From contig NZ_CP048630.1 of NCBI RefSeq assembly GCF_010669125.1, forward strand, positions 2,120,001-2,184,000: a stretch of DNA of 64,000 nucleotides. Reading direction: 5' to 3'. The position numbers and the translations under genes were made by a program. The DNA is from Ancylobacter pratisalsi. GTDB taxonomy: Bacteria > Pseudomonadota > Alphaproteobacteria > Rhizobiales > Xanthobacteraceae. This document shows, one piece after another, positions 21,367 through 31,254 of the stretch. The notes below the pieces were generated by a model, which saw only the letters and a program-made list of their open reading frames with translations, searched no databases and was not told the origin of the DNA. Position 1 is the stretch's first letter. The number at the start of each line of letters is the position of its first letter.

Positions 21367-22278
21367 ATGGCCATGGCGGATGATGGCGGACGGTCGCGAC
21401 TCGGGCGCGGTCTCGCGGCCCTGATCGGCGATATGGGGGAGATGAGCGACCTCGCCGGAGCGCCCTCGCGTCCGGCGGGCGGGCAGCGCCGCGTGCCGCT
21501 CGCGTTCCTCCGCGCCAATCCGAACAACCCGCGCCGCAGTTTCGCGGAGGAGGATCTCGAGGACCTCGCCGGTTCGATCCGCGAGCGTGGGGTCATTCAG
21601 CCCATCGTGGTCCGCGCGGTGTCCGGCCAACGTGACGCGTTCGAGATCGTCGCCGGCGAGCGTCGCTGGCGGGCCTCGCAGCGCGCCGGGTTGCACGAGG
21701 TGCCGATCGTCATCGTAGAGGTGGACGACCGCGAGGCGCTCGAGATCGCGATCATCGAGAACGTCCAGCGCGCCGACCTCAATCCGCTGGAAGAGGCGGC
21801 GGGCTATCAGTCGCTGTCCGACCAGTTCGGCTATTCGCAGAACGATCTGGCGCGGGTGATCGGCAAGAGCCGAAGCCATGTGGCCAACACGATGCGGCTG
21901 CTGAAGCTGCCGGATTCGGTGAAGACCTATCTCGCCGACGGGCGTCTTTCCGCCGGCCATGCGCGGGCATTGTTGACGCAGGACGATCCCGAGCATCTGG
22001 CCCGCGTCATCGTCGAGCAGGGCATGAATGTCCGCGCGATCGAGGCGTTGGCCCAGGAGCTGAACGGGGCCAAGGCGGAAGCGGCCGGGAAACCGGCGCG
22101 CAAGCCGAAGGCGGTCGCGGCGCTGGATGCCGACACGGCCGCGCTGCAGCGCCGGCTGTCGGATGAGCTTGGCCTTCAGGTTTCGCTGCGCCATGACGGC
22201 GAAGCGGGCGAGGTGCGCATTCGCTATTCCTCGCTCGACCAGCTGGACGAGATCTGCCGGCGTCTTTCCGCGGGTTGA
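21367..22278 (+). CDS. parB: Chromosome partitioning protein ParB (parS-binding CTPase)
   Basis: ParB loads at parS, slides as a CTP-dependent clamp and activates ParA. It has 303 residues. The N-terminal ParA-interacting arginine segment is RSRLGRGLAALIGD. The CTP-binding motifs are GVIQPIVVR (75-83), GERRWRAS (97-104) and ENVQRADLNP (131-140). A helix-turn-helix follows (about 155-185; SQNDLARVIGKSRSHVANTM), and a C-terminal dimerisation domain ends the protein. Four matching parS sites are in this window. The gene converges on holA with only 6 bp between them. Confidence 0.97.
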   Translation: MAMADDGGRSRLGRGLAALIGDMGEMSDLAGAPSRPAGGQRRVPLAFLRANPNNPRRSFAEEDLEDLAGSIRERGVIQPIVVRAVSGQRDAFEIVAGERRWRASQRAGLHEVPIVIVEVDDREALEIAIIENVQRADLNPLEEAAGYQSLSDQFGYSQNDLARVIGKSRSHVANTMRLLKLPDSVKTYLADGRLSAGHARALLTQDDPEHLARVIVEQGMNVRAIEALAQELNGAKAEAAGKPARKPKAVAALDADTAALQRRLSDELGLQVSLRHDGEAGEVRIRYSSLDQLDEICRRLSAG

Positions 22279-22284
22279 GGGCGC

Positions 22285-23310
22285 TCAGCCCCGGCGCGCG
22301 AGGCCGGCAATCTGGAGCAGGACGCGCTCGGCGATGGCGGGGGCGAGTGCCGCATTGCGCCGGGCGGCGAGGAGCGCGTCGTCGAGCGTGAGCAGAGCGG
22401 TTTTCAGGCGCTCGGCGGTCCAGCTCCGTAACGCCTTTTCAATCAATGGCTTGCGCCGAAAATGAATGGCCGGCCGGGCGCCATCGATGGCCCGCTCGAC
22501 ACTGCCGCCGGACTCGATGCCGATGCGCATCATGTGCAGGTTCTGCACGGTGCGGCAGACCGCGCCGAGCAGCACATCCGCGCGCATGCCCTCGTGAATG
22601 GCCTTGCCAAAGGCCCCCGACATTTCCGCCGACTGGCCGGCGAGGGCGGCGTCGGCCACTTCGTCGATGGCCAGGCTCGACGCGTCTCCGACAATGGCGC
22701 GCACCTGTTCGGCGGTGATGCGGGGCTCGCCCATGGCGTAAAGCAGGAGCTTGGAAATCTCGCCGCGCGAGGCCAGACGGTCGCCGCCAAGCAGCCCCAT
22801 CAGTTCCGCCCGCGCGTCGCGATCGATGGCGATGCCGGCCTCGGTGGTCATCGTGTCCACCAGTCGGGCGAGGTCGCGCTCGCCGTCGGCGTAGCAGGCG
22901 ATGGCCACGGCGCGGGGGGAGGATTCGCACAAGGCACGCAGGCCGGCGCCGCGCTTGAGATCGCCGGCTTCAATGACGATGACGGCGTCTTCCACAGGGG
23001 CGGCGAGCAGCGCCTCGACGGCGGGGACGATGTTGCGGCTGCCGGCGCGCACCGATACCACGCGCCGTCCGCCGAACAGGGCGACGGTGCCGGCCTCGTC
23101 GGCCAGGCGGCCGGGGTCGCCGGCGATCTCGTCGCCATCCAGGCGGACAAGGCCGAACGGATCGTCGGTGCCCTTTGCGGCGCGGGCGAGATAATTGGCG
23201 GCGCGCTCACGCACCAGCCCGGTGTCGGGACCGAACAGCAGGACGACCGGGCGAAGCGGATCGATTCGCGAGAGCGTCGATTCGACGTCGGCCGGCCGGA
23301 CGGCAACCAT
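22285..23310 (-). CDS. holA: DNA polymerase III delta subunit
   Basis: HolA is the clamp-loader subunit that opens the beta clamp. I take ATG 23310 (MVAVRPADVESTLSRID), giving 341 residues, the normal length; upstream in-frame sequence is antisense to lptE. Family features are PVVLLFGPDTGLVRERA near the N-terminus, LFGGRRVVSVRAG, and the C-terminal helical collar (GDRLASRGEISKLLLYA). It is the last gene of the leftward leuS-lptE-holA operon found in many Gram-negative bacteria, starting 7 bases beyond the lptE stop. Confidence 0.93.
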   Translation of the reverse strand: MVAVRPADVESTLSRIDPLRPVVLLFGPDTGLVRERAANYLARAAKGTDDPFGLVRLDGDEIAGDPGRLADEAGTVALFGGRRVVSVRAGSRNIVPAVEALLAAPVEDAVIVIEAGDLKRGAGLRALCESSPRAVAIACYADGERDLARLVDTMTTEAGIAIDRDARAELMGLLGGDRLASRGEISKLLLYAMGEPRITAEQVRAIVGDASSLAIDEVADAALAGQSAEMSGAFGKAIHEGMRADVLLGAVCRTVQNLHMMRIGIESGGSVERAIDGARPAIHFRRKPLIEKALRSWTAERLKTALLTLDDALLAARRNAALAPAIAERVLLQIAGLARRG

Positions 23311-23317
23311 GCCCGGA

Positions 23318-23935
23318 TCAGCTCTTGGGAGCGGGGGCGGCGGGAGCGGGAGTTGTGACGGAGGCGGCAACTTCCGGGGCGAGCGCGAAGAAGGAGGCGA
23401 GCTGGCCCTTGATGCTGTCGGCCGCGACCTGCGAGGCACGGTTCTGCGCGTCGCGAATGGCGCGCTCGCGGGCGAAACGCTGATAGCCGCTGTCGATCGA
23501 GGCCTTTCCGAAGGCGCTGGCGCCGATAAGCTGCTTCTTCGGATCGGCGGCATCGAACAGGCGCCAGGACACGTCGACCGAGACAAGCTCGACCTCGGGC
23601 AGGCCGGAGACCGAATCGACGATGGACGCGGTCGTGCTGGTGTTCACCGTCAGTTCCAGCCGATACGCCGCCGCCGTCGGATTTCCCGCGCCACCGGTCA
23701 AGGCGAAGATCAGATCGTTGCGCACTTCGTTGCCGAGGCGGCCACCGACGAACACGACCTGGATGTTCTCCAGCTGCTCCTGCATCGTGGCGCCCGAAAC
23801 AGGGTTCTTCTGCGCGTACATGGGCTGAAAGCAGCCCGCGGTCGAAAGCGCGAGAAGTCCCACCGCTGCCAGACCCAGCAGGCGGCGGCGGGAGGACTGG
23901 CGGTGTATCCGGTGGGGCGGCTCAAACGACGACAT
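23318..23935 (-). CDS. lptE: LPS-assembly lipoprotein LptE
   Basis: LptE plugs the LptD barrel and helps insert lipopolysaccharide into the outer membrane. The 205-residue product has a basic N-terminus, a hydrophobic core and a lipobox LSTAGC with Cys35 as the lipidation site. The next residues (FQPMY) match the common CGFxPLY start of mature LptE. The C-terminus is an Ala/Pro-rich tail ([12 protein letters not shown]). Sequence similarity in the family is weak, so the call rests also on its place between leuS (14-bp overlap) and holA. Confidence 0.88.
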   Translation of the reverse strand: MSSFEPPHRIHRQSSRRRLLGLAAVGLLALSTAGCFQPMYAQKNPVSGATMQEQLENIQVVFVGGRLGNEVRNDLIFALTGGAGNPTAAAYRLELTVNTSTTASIVDSVSGLPEVELVSVDVSWRLFDAADPKKQLIGASAFGKASIDSGYQRFARERAIRDAQNRASQVAADSIKGQLASFFALAPEVAASVTTPAPAAPAPKS

Positions 23936-26531
23936 TCACGATCCTCTGCGGCACCACGATGATACGCTTCGGGGCGCGCCCGTCGAGTGCCTTGACCACG
24001 GCATCGAGCGCAAGAACGGCACTTTCGACCTCGGCGGGACTGGCCCCGGCGGGAACGGTGATATCGGCGCGCCGCTTGCCGTTGATCTGAATCGGCAGCG
24101 TAACGGTGTCGTCCGCCAGCAGCGCGGGGTCGACCGCCGGCCAGCCGGCTTCGGCGGCAAGGCCGGGCTGGCCCAGCACTGTCCAGCACTCCTCGGCGAG
24201 ATGGGGCACCATGGGGGCGACGGCCGACACCAGGAACACCGCCGCCTCGCGCAGGGCAAAGCCGACATCGGGCGTGACCTCGCCCTTGCGGGCGGCGGCA
24301 AGGGCGTCGCCGAACTGGTTGGCGAAGGCGTGAACCCGCGCCACCGCGACGTTGAAGCGAAGGCGCTCGACGTCGTCCTCGACCTGGGCCGCAAGCTTGT
24401 GCGCCCCGCGGCGAAGCGCGATCGATTCGTTACCGAAATGATCGGGGGTGGCGACCTCGTTCGGCGCCAGGGCTGCGGCATCGCCCACCAGGCGCCAGAT
24501 GCGCTGGACAAAGCGCCAGGCGCCCTCGATGCCGGCGCTGGTCCATTCGCTGTCGCGCTCGGGCGGCGTGTCGGCCAGCATGAACCAGCGCGCGCAGTCG
24601 ACGCCATAGGTGTCGGCAACGATCTCCGGCGGCACCACGTTCCGCTTGGACTTCGACATCTTCTCCGGGGCGCCGACGGTGACCGGCTCGTCGGTGCCCA
24701 CCCGGACGGCGGTGCCGTCGGGGCGCTTCTCGACCTCTTCGGGGAACAGCCACTTGCCGGCCGTATCCTTGTAGGTCTCGTGGACCACCATGCCCTGCGT
24801 GAACAGGCCTGCGAAGGGCTCGGCCACCGAGACGCGGCCCATCTTCTTCAACGTCCGGGTGAAGAAGCGCGCATAGAGCAGATGCAGGATCGCGTGCTCG
24901 ATACCGCCGATGTACTGGTCAACCGGCAGCCAGGCGTCAGCGGCGTCCTTCTGCAGCGGCGCGGTGCCGGGCTCGGACGCGAACCGGGCGAAGTACCAGG
25001 ACGAGTCCACGAAGGTGTCCATGGTGTCGGTTTCGCGCCGCGCCGCGCTTCCGCAGCGCGGGCAGTCCACATGCTTCCAGGTCGGATGACGGTCCAGCGG
25101 GTTGCCCGGCTGGTCGAAGGTGACGTCTTCCGGCAGGCGCACGGGCAGCTGGTCCTGCGGCACCGGCACCGGGCCGCAGGATTCGCAATGGATGATCGGG
25201 ATCGGGCAGCCCCAGTAGCGCTGGCGCGAAATGCCCCAGTCGCGCAGGCGGTAGTTCACCGCGCGCTCCCCGACCGGCGCCGGACCGAGGATCTCGTTCT
25301 CCAGCCGGAGCGCAACCGCTTCCTTGGCGGCCGGCACCGAAAGGCCATCGAGGAAGCGGGAATTATACAGCGTGCCGTCGCCCTCATAGGGCGCTTCGGC
25401 GACGGAGAAGGTCGCGGGATCGACATCCGGCGGCAGCACGACCGGGATGATCGGCAGGCGGTACTTGCTGGCGAAGTCGTGGTCGCGCTGGTCGTGGGCC
25501 GGGCAGCCGAAGATCGCGCCGGTGCCGTATTCCATCAGCACGAAATTGGCGACATAGACCGGCAGATGCGCCCCGCCGAGCGGATGGCGCACCGTGAGGC
25601 CGGTGTCGTAGCCCATCTTCTCCTGGGTCTCGATCTCCGCCGTGGAGGTGCCCCCGCGCCGGCATTCGTCGACGAAGGCCTTCAGAGCCGGAGTCCTGGC
25701 CGCGAGCGCTTCGGTGAGCGGGTGGCCGGGCGAGAGGGCGAGGAAGGAGGCGCCGAACAGCGTGTCCGGGCGTGTGGTGTAGACCTTGATCTCCGACCCC
25801 AGTTCGGGGAGCGGGTTCTCCAGCGCAAAGCGCACATGGAGGCCCTCGGACCGCCCGATCCAGTTGCGCTGCATCAGGCGCACCTTGTCGGGCCAGCGCT
25901 CCAGCGTGTCGAGGCCGGCGAGCAGTTCCTCGGAGGCATCGGAAATGCGGAAGAACCACTGCGCGAGCTTGCGCCGCTCAACCAGCGCGCCGGAGCGCCA
26001 GCCGCGCCCGTCGATCACCTGCTCGTTGGCGAGCACGGTGTTGTCGACCGGGTCCCAGTTCACCTCGCTCTCGCGACGATAGGCGAAGCCGCCGGCGAGG
26101 AACTCCAGGAAGATGCGCTGCTGCTCCCCGTAATAGGAGGGATCGCAACTGGCGATCTCGCGCGACCAGTCCAGCGACAGGCCGAGCAGCTTGAGCTGCT
26201 CGCGCATCGTGGCGATGTTCTCGTAGGTCCAGATGCCGGGATGGGTGTTGCGCTCGATGGCGGCGTTTTCGGCCGGCAGGCCGAACGCGTCCCAGCCCAT
26301 CGGGTGCAGGACGTTGAAGCCCTTCATCCGCTTGAAGCGCGCCACCACGTCGCCCATGACGTAGTTGCGACCGTGGCCGATATGGATGCGTCCCGACGGA
26401 TAGGGGAACATCTCGAGCACGTAGTATTTGGGCCGGGGATCGTCGTTGCGGGTACGATAAATGCCGCGCTCGTCCCAGATCTTTTGCCAGCGGGGCTCGG
26501 CCTCGCGGGCGTTGTAGCGCTCGGTGCTCAT
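23922..26531 (-). CDS. leuS: Leucyl-tRNA synthetase
   Basis: This class I synthetase charges tRNA-Leu and edits mischarged products. It has 869 residues, the usual bacterial length. The HIGH signature appears as [19 protein letters not shown] (about 44-62) and KMSKSKRN is at about 622-629. The zinc-binding insert has CESCG and CPRCG pairs, and the CP1 editing domain has the threonine-rich [10 protein letters not shown] motif. It is the first gene of the leuS-lptE-holA operon. A tRNA-Leu(CAA) gene is elsewhere in the window at 35.3 kb, not linked. Confidence 0.97.
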   Translation of the reverse strand: MSTERYNAREAEPRWQKIWDERGIYRTRNDDPRPKYYVLEMFPYPSGRIHIGHGRNYVMGDVVARFKRMKGFNVLHPMGWDAFGLPAENAAIERNTHPGIWTYENIATMREQLKLLGLSLDWSREIASCDPSYYGEQQRIFLEFLAGGFAYRRESEVNWDPVDNTVLANEQVIDGRGWRSGALVERRKLAQWFFRISDASEELLAGLDTLERWPDKVRLMQRNWIGRSEGLHVRFALENPLPELGSEIKVYTTRPDTLFGASFLALSPGHPLTEALAARTPALKAFVDECRRGGTSTAEIETQEKMGYDTGLTVRHPLGGAHLPVYVANFVLMEYGTGAIFGCPAHDQRDHDFASKYRLPIIPVVLPPDVDPATFSVAEAPYEGDGTLYNSRFLDGLSVPAAKEAVALRLENEILGPAPVGERAVNYRLRDWGISRQRYWGCPIPIIHCESCGPVPVPQDQLPVRLPEDVTFDQPGNPLDRHPTWKHVDCPRCGSAARRETDTMDTFVDSSWYFARFASEPGTAPLQKDAADAWLPVDQYIGGIEHAILHLLYARFFTRTLKKMGRVSVAEPFAGLFTQGMVVHETYKDTAGKWLFPEEVEKRPDGTAVRVGTDEPVTVGAPEKMSKSKRNVVPPEIVADTYGVDCARWFMLADTPPERDSEWTSAGIEGAWRFVQRIWRLVGDAAALAPNEVATPDHFGNESIALRRGAHKLAAQVEDDVERLRFNVAVARVHAFANQFGDALAAARKGEVTPDVGFALREAAVFLVSAVAPMVPHLAEECWTVLGQPGLAAEAGWPAVDPALLADDTVTLPIQINGKRRADITVPAGASPAEVESAVLALDAVVKALDGRAPKRIIVVPQRIVNVVV

Positions 26532-26605
26532 GGGTGGATGTCGTCTAAGCCAGTGTCAGGACATGGTGGGATGGCGCGGGACTAGGCACCAAGTCCGGCG
26601 TCCGG

Positions 26606-28420
26606 TCAACCTTGCCCTTGCTTTCGGATCTCTTCCGGAGCCGCGATGATGGGCGTCGTCTCGTCCTGGGGCTGGACGTTCACCGTGCAGCGCACCGTGT
26701 TTCGCCCGGCGTGCTTGGCGGCATAAAGCGCCCGGTCGGCGGCGACGAACAGGTCCGACAGGGTAAGCTGGGGAGAGGGTCGGCAGGACGCGCAGCCGAT
26801 GCTGACGGTGACGATGCCCTCGGGCGCGCCGCTGTGGGCAATGGCGGCCCGTTCCACGGCTTTTCGCAGCCGTTCCGCGACATCCGCCGCCGCGCCGAGC
26901 GGCGCGCCGGGCATGAGCACCGCGAATTCCTCGCCGCCGATGCGGGCCACGATGTCGGTGCCGCGCACGGTGGCGGCGAGCGCCTGCGCCAGGCTCTGGA
27001 GGCAGTGGTCGCCTTCCTGGTGGCCGTAGCGGTCGTTGAACCTCTTGAAATGGTCGATGTCCAGGATGGCCAGGGCGAGCTGGGGGGCGGTGCCCCATTG
27101 CAGCGCCGCCACGGCGTCGAAGCTGCGGCGGTTGGCGATGCCGGTCAGCGGATCGAGGCTGGCGAGGGAACTGAGGCGCCTGTTGGCGCTTCGCAAGGCC
27201 GACTCGCGGCGCATGAGTTCTTCCGCCATCGATTCGAACGCGATGGCGAGCGGCTGCATTTCGACGACAAGGGCCGGCGACCTGTCGGACTGGACATCCT
27301 CGCCGCGCCCGAAACGCACCAGCCGGTCGGCGAGTGTCTTCACCGGCGTGACGATGAGCCGTTCGCCGGCGATCCAGAGACCGATGACGATGAGGAGGCT
27401 GGCCAGAAGCAGGGTCAGTCCGGCCTGAAAGGTGGCGCGCTCGATTGGCGCCAGGATGGTGCGTTCATCCACCCCGACGATGAGATGCATATTGCCACCG
27501 GGCAGGCGGCTGAAGGCATAGATGCGCCGCACGCCATCGGTGCCGTTGGCGGTGACCGTACCGCTGGTCCGGCTCATGGCCCGGGCCACGAAGTCTTCCT
27601 GGTGCAGATTCTGGCCGATCAGAGCGGGATCATCGGGGTAGTTGATCATGACCGCGCCCGACGGATCGATGATCATCATCTCCGCACCGAGGCCGAGCTC
27701 GTCGACGAGGCCGCGCGGAAACAGCTCCTCGATATCGACGCGCGCCACCAGCACGCCGATGATGCGGCCGCTGGGGCCGACCAGCGGATGGTCGGCATAG
27801 ATGCTGGGTGCGCCCGTCACCAGGGACCGTGAGACGGTTTCTATCGTGGGGATGCCGCGCATCGCGATCTTGAAGTGGTCGCGGTTGGAGACATCGAGGC
27901 CGGCGGCATTCGGCGCGGTTCCACAGCGCACGATGCCATTGCCGGCGATGACCGCGAGCGACGCCGCCACCGGCGTCACTTCCAGCACATGGTGCAGCCG
28001 GTCGCAGAGCTCGGGCGCCGCTGGCGTCAGGCCCGGATCGGGCGTGGAAGCGGGGACATTGGCGTCGCGCGGGATGCTGAAGGCATCCTCCGTCGTCATG
28101 CGGGTGTCGGAGGCGAGAGTGACTAGCATCGTGCGGACGGCGGTCAGCCCATTCTCGTAGTGGCCGACCCCGCGCTCGGTCAGTTCGAACACATGCCGTT
28201 CCGCCGCCGCGACGTTGTCCCGCTCCAGCCGGACGATGCTGTAGGTGCGTTCGGCGATGACCAACGTCATCACGATGGCGGCCAGTACGCCCAGCCGCAC
28301 GCGAAGACTGACAGTGCGCGCGCCCTGCCTTACCTGGGCGTGCCGTTTCACGCCGGCATCTGCGTAAGGAACCGGCGAGCGTTCTTCATTCACGATGGGA
28401 ATTGACCACGAAGCCTTCAC
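26606..28420 (-). CDS. Membrane diguanylate cyclase with periplasmic Cache domain
   Basis: A 604-residue signalling protein that should make cyclic di-GMP. It has one membrane helix (about 40-57), a periplasmic dCache-like sensor (about 60-330; SNRDHFKIAMRG and IYADHPLVGPSGRIIGVLVARVD in separate strands), a second helix (about 332-352), a HAMP linker, and a GGDEF domain (about 430-595). The active site GGEEF is intact, and an RGTD inhibitory I-site lies five residues before it, so product feedback is expected. The start is a GTG at 28420; a GTG at 28393 is also possible. It lies 75 bp from leuS. The ligand is unknown. Confidence 0.88.
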   Translation of the reverse strand: MKASWSIPIVNEERSPVPYADAGVKRHAQVRQGARTVSLRVRLGVLAAIVMTLVIAERTYSIVRLERDNVAAAERHVFELTERGVGHYENGLTAVRTMLVTLASDTRMTTEDAFSIPRDANVPASTPDPGLTPAAPELCDRLHHVLEVTPVAASLAVIAGNGIVRCGTAPNAAGLDVSNRDHFKIAMRGIPTIETVSRSLVTGAPSIYADHPLVGPSGRIIGVLVARVDIEELFPRGLVDELGLGAEMMIIDPSGAVMINYPDDPALIGQNLHQEDFVARAMSRTSGTVTANGTDGVRRIYAFSRLPGGNMHLIVGVDERTILAPIERATFQAGLTLLLASLLIVIGLWIAGERLIVTPVKTLADRLVRFGRGEDVQSDRSPALVVEMQPLAIAFESMAEELMRRESALRSANRRLSSLASLDPLTGIANRRSFDAVAALQWGTAPQLALAILDIDHFKRFNDRYGHQEGDHCLQSLAQALAATVRGTDIVARIGGEEFAVLMPGAPLGAAADVAERLRKAVERAAIAHSGAPEGIVTVSIGCASCRPSPQLTLSDLFVAADRALYAAKHAGRNTVRCTVNVQPQDETTPIIAAPEEIRKQGQG

Positions 28421-28550
28421 TGGAATTTAGGTACGACCGCTCTCGGGTTGCCGCAAGGGCATATCCGGGGCAGGTCCAACGAACGGACCGGCTTTCTTGA
28501 CAAGATCGGCGGTTGCTCGCATTGCCATCCGTCAACGGCCGGAGCGTGGA

Positions 28551-29234
28551 ATGATAACAGAGAATGGCGAGGCGATGACCCATCGTCTTGCACAGGTTCG
28601 CGAGCGCATCGCGCAAGCCTGCCTCGATTGCGGGCGAACGCCCGGCGAGGTGCGCCTGATCGCTGTCTCCAAGACCTTCGATGCGCCCCACATCACACCG
28701 GTGATCGAGGCTGGCCAGCGGCTTTTCGGCGAGAACCGTGTGCAGGAAGCCAAAGCCAAATGGCCGGAACTGAGGGCCGGCCGGCCCGACATCGAGCTGC
28801 ATCTGATTGGGCCGCTGCAGACCAACAAGGTGCGCGAGGCGCTGGCGCTGTTCGACGTCATTCACACCCTCGACCGGCCCTCCCTCGCCGCCGCCCTCGC
28901 CAAGGAGCTGCCCCGGCTGGAGGGGCAGCCCGCGCCGCGGCTTCTGGTGCAGGTGAACACGGGCGAGGAGCCGCAGAAGGCAGGCGTCGCGCCGCAGGAG
29001 GTCGATGCATTCATCGCCACCTGCCGCGAGCAGCATGGTCTCGTCCTCGAGGGGCTCATGTGCATTCCCCCGGCCGACGAGCCGGCGGCCCCGCATTTCG
29101 CGCTGCTGGCCAAGATCGCCGCCCGTAACGGGCTCTCCGCGCTTTCCATGGGCATGAGCGGCGATTTCGAGACCGCGATCGCCCTTGGCGCGACCTATGT
29201 GCGTGTCGGCAGCGCGATCTTCGGCGGGCGCTGA
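28551..29234 (+). CDS. YggS-family pyridoxal phosphate homeostasis protein
   Basis: A PLP-binding single-domain TIM-barrel protein (227 residues) that balances vitamin B6 and amino acid pools; no enzymatic reaction is established for the family. The PLP lysine is Lys41 in LIAVSKTFD. Other family blocks are FGENRVQEAKAKW, LHLIGPLQTNKVREAL, LVQVNTGEEPQKAG and SMGMSGDFETAIALGATYVRVGSAIFG. ATG 28551 follows GGAGCGTGGA; an ATG at 28575 is an alternative. Divergent from the diguanylate cyclase, convergent with the transpeptidase gene. Confidence 0.93.
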   Translation: MITENGEAMTHRLAQVRERIAQACLDCGRTPGEVRLIAVSKTFDAPHITPVIEAGQRLFGENRVQEAKAKWPELRAGRPDIELHLIGPLQTNKVREALALFDVIHTLDRPSLAAALAKELPRLEGQPAPRLLVQVNTGEEPQKAGVAPQEVDAFIATCREQHGLVLEGLMCIPPADEPAAPHFALLAKIAARNGLSALSMGMSGDFETAIALGATYVRVGSAIFGGR

Positions 29235-29246
29235 GCGGCCGGCCCT

Positions 29247-29864
29247 CTAGCCGACCACGATCCGGGTATGCGTCGAGAGGCGCGGCAGCAGACGCCTGAG
29301 ATCCGCGCGGCGGAAGGCGATGCACCCGGCCGTGGGCACGAAGCCCTGTCCCGCCGTGGCGCCCTCGCGCGCCAGATGCAAGAACACCGCCGAGCCACGC
29401 CGCGCCCGCCGGGGCCGGGCATTGTGATCGAGCACGATGACGAGGTCGTACAGCCCGTCCGCCCGCCACATTTCTTCATGCGACGGGGCGAAGGGCAGGC
29501 GCACCGGCTGATTGTAGCGCCCGTCCGCCGGATCATCGCACCAGCCATCCTCGGGACGGGTGCGCCGCGCCGGCAGGGCGGTTGCGGGGCGCCCGCCATG
29601 GTCGGCACGGAAGCGAAGCGCGCGCGGATGCCAGGTTCCCGCCGGCGTGGCGCCGTCGCCTTCGCGTTTGTCGTGCCTGATTCCCGCCCGCCCGAGCGCG
29701 ACTGGTAAGCGGAGACCTCCCGCGAGGACAATGCCTTGCGTCGGCCGGCCCGGAAGGGCGACGACACGGAGACGGGAGAGCCGTGTGATGCGTTTCGCGG
29801 GGGATTTCGTCCGCCCTGAATCGCGAAGGGTCTTCTTCTTCACGCGTTTTCCGTTCACGATCAC
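29247..29864 (-). CDS. L,D-transpeptidase-like protein (YkuD fold)
   Basis: A 205-residue protein resembling the COG3786 branch of L,D-transpeptidases, which act on peptidoglycan stems with a catalytic cysteine. Visible features are KREGDGATPAGTW (67-79), VIVLDHNARP, AVFLHL with His163, and the active-site segment TAGCIAF with Cys181. The start is a GTG at 29864; the first 30 residues are strongly basic and I see no signal peptide, so localisation is uncertain or the true start lies elsewhere. Convergent with yggS, 12 bp apart. Confidence 0.82.
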   Translation of the reverse strand: MIVNGKRVKKKTLRDSGRTKSPAKRITRLSRLRVVALPGRPTQGIVLAGGLRLPVALGRAGIRHDKREGDGATPAGTWHPRALRFRADHGGRPATALPARRTRPEDGWCDDPADGRYNQPVRLPFAPSHEEMWRADGLYDLVIVLDHNARPRRARRGSAVFLHLAREGATAGQGFVPTAGCIAFRRADLRRLLPRLSTHTRIVVG

Positions 29865-30016
29865 GTCACGAACCCGCTCGTGCTTCGCATCGCGGGACGC
29901 CTAGTCTTGCCGAATGAGCCCGGTCTGCCTACTCGGGTGACCCACGGCAACCCATCCTGCGCCGCGCGAGAGTGAACGTGCGACGCGGCGCGAACAAGAG
30001 GTTCGGGAGAGCGGAC

Positions 30017-30703
30017 ATGGCGAATGCACAGCGGGTCCTGGTAGTCGACGACGATAATGAGCTGCGCGACGCGCTGGTCGAACAGCTCTCGCTCTACGAC
30101 GAGTTCGAGGTCGTGGCGGTTGATTCGGCGCAGGCCGCGATGGGCGTGGTCGAGGAGAGCCGGATCGATCTGGTGCTGATGGACGTCGGCCTGCCGGATC
30201 TGGACGGGCGTGAAGCGGTGCGGCGCATGCGCGAGCACGGCTTCAAGGCGCCGGTCATCATGCTCACCGGCCATGACACCGACAGCGACACCATCATGGG
30301 GCTGGAGGCGGGGGCCAACGACTATGTCGTGAAGCCGTTCCGGTTCGCGGTGCTGCTGGCGAGGATCCGTGCCCAGATGCGCTCCCACGAGGCGAGCGAG
30401 GACGCGGTCTTCACCATCGGACCCTACACGTTCCGGCCCGGCGCCAAGATGCTGGTGACCGATCGCAATTCCAAGATCCGGCTGACGGAGAAGGAAACCG
30501 CCATCCTGCGTTACCTTTACCGGGCCGGAAAGAAGCCCGTGGCGCGGGAGATTCTTCTTCAGGAGGTGTGGGGCTATAATTCCGGGGTGACGACGCACAC
30601 GCTGGAAACCCACATCTACCGCCTGCGGCAGAAGATCGAGAAGGATCCCTCGCATCCGAACCTGCTGGCCACCGAAGCCGGTGGCTACAAACTGCTTCCC
30701 TGA
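30017..30703 (+). CDS. cenR: OmpR-family response regulator (CenR-like)
   Basis: A 228-residue two-domain regulator. The receiver has acidic residues in VVDDDNELR, phospho-acceptor Asp56 in LVLMDVGLPDLDG, Thr in MLTGHD and Lys in YVVKPFRF. A winged-helix DNA-binding domain (about 128-226) ends HTLETHIYRLRQKIE and EAGGYKL. The linker and effector segment (FTIGPYTFRPGAKMLV, RLTEKETAILRYLYRAGKK) closely resembles, from memory, Caulobacter CenR, the essential envelope regulator partnered with CenK. No kinase gene is adjacent. ATG 30017 follows GGGAGAGCGG. Confidence 0.8.
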   Translation: MANAQRVLVVDDDNELRDALVEQLSLYDEFEVVAVDSAQAAMGVVEESRIDLVLMDVGLPDLDGREAVRRMREHGFKAPVIMLTGHDTDSDTIMGLEAGANDYVVKPFRFAVLLARIRAQMRSHEASEDAVFTIGPYTFRPGAKMLVTDRNSKIRLTEKETAILRYLYRAGKKPVAREILLQEVWGYNSGVTTHTLETHIYRLRQKIEKDPSHPNLLATEAGGYKLLP

Positions 30704-30762
30704 CCGGACGGTGACGCCCGGTCCGCCCCCTTCCGCTGTCTGACCGGAGACTTCGTTGTCCG

Positions 30763-31251
30763 ATGTCCATTGAGGACGATATCGCGCTGCTGGACCGGGT
30801 GCCGCTGCTTCGGCTGCTTGGAAAGGATGTGCTGCGGGTCATCGCCATCAGTGCAGAGACACGGCCGCTGAACGAGGGCGAGATCCTGTTCCGCGAGGGG
30901 CAGTTCGCCGAGGCGGGTTATGTGGTCGTCAGGGGCCGGCTGGGCCTCACCCGCGAAGACCCGGCGCTGGCCCGCCGGCCCGGGCAGAGTGCCGAGGCGG
31001 GACCCGGCTCGCTGCTGGGCGAAATGGCCCTCATCACCGAGACCAAGCGTCCGGCGACGGCGACGGCGCTGGAGCCCTCCGCCATCATGCGCATTCCCCG
31101 CGTCATCTTCCTGCGCACCATTGAGGGCTACCCCGACGCGGCGATACGGATCGGCCGCGAGCTGAGCGAGAGGCTGTCCGACACGCTGGGCGAACTCGAC
31201 GGAGTGCGGGTGAAGATCGAAGCGCTCGACAGCCCGTCCTCGCGTCGCTAG
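30763..31251 (+). CDS. Stand-alone cyclic nucleotide-binding domain protein
   Basis: A 162-residue protein consisting of one cNMP-binding beta-roll: FREGQFAEAGYVVVRGRLGL, then GSLLGEMALITETKRPATATALEPSAIMRIPRVIF. The phosphate-binding-cassette-like segment GEMALITETKRPATA is recognisable. A helical tail follows; there is no helix-turn-helix, kinase or channel part, so it is not a CRP-type regulator on its own. The ligand is unknown. It lies 59 bp after the CenR-like gene and 3 bp before arfB, suggesting one transcript. Confidence 0.85.
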   Translation: MSIEDDIALLDRVPLLRLLGKDVLRVIAISAETRPLNEGEILFREGQFAEAGYVVVRGRLGLTREDPALARRPGQSAEAGPGSLLGEMALITETKRPATATALEPSAIMRIPRVIFLRTIEGYPDAAIRIGRELSERLSDTLGELDGVRVKIEALDSPSSRR

Positions 31252-31254
31252 CCG

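Noticed and set aside
24201..26585. Long open frame (about 794 codons) opposite leuS
   Set aside because: It is the antisense shadow of leuS in high-GC DNA. The translation is rich in Arg/Gly/His/Ala without any family motif.
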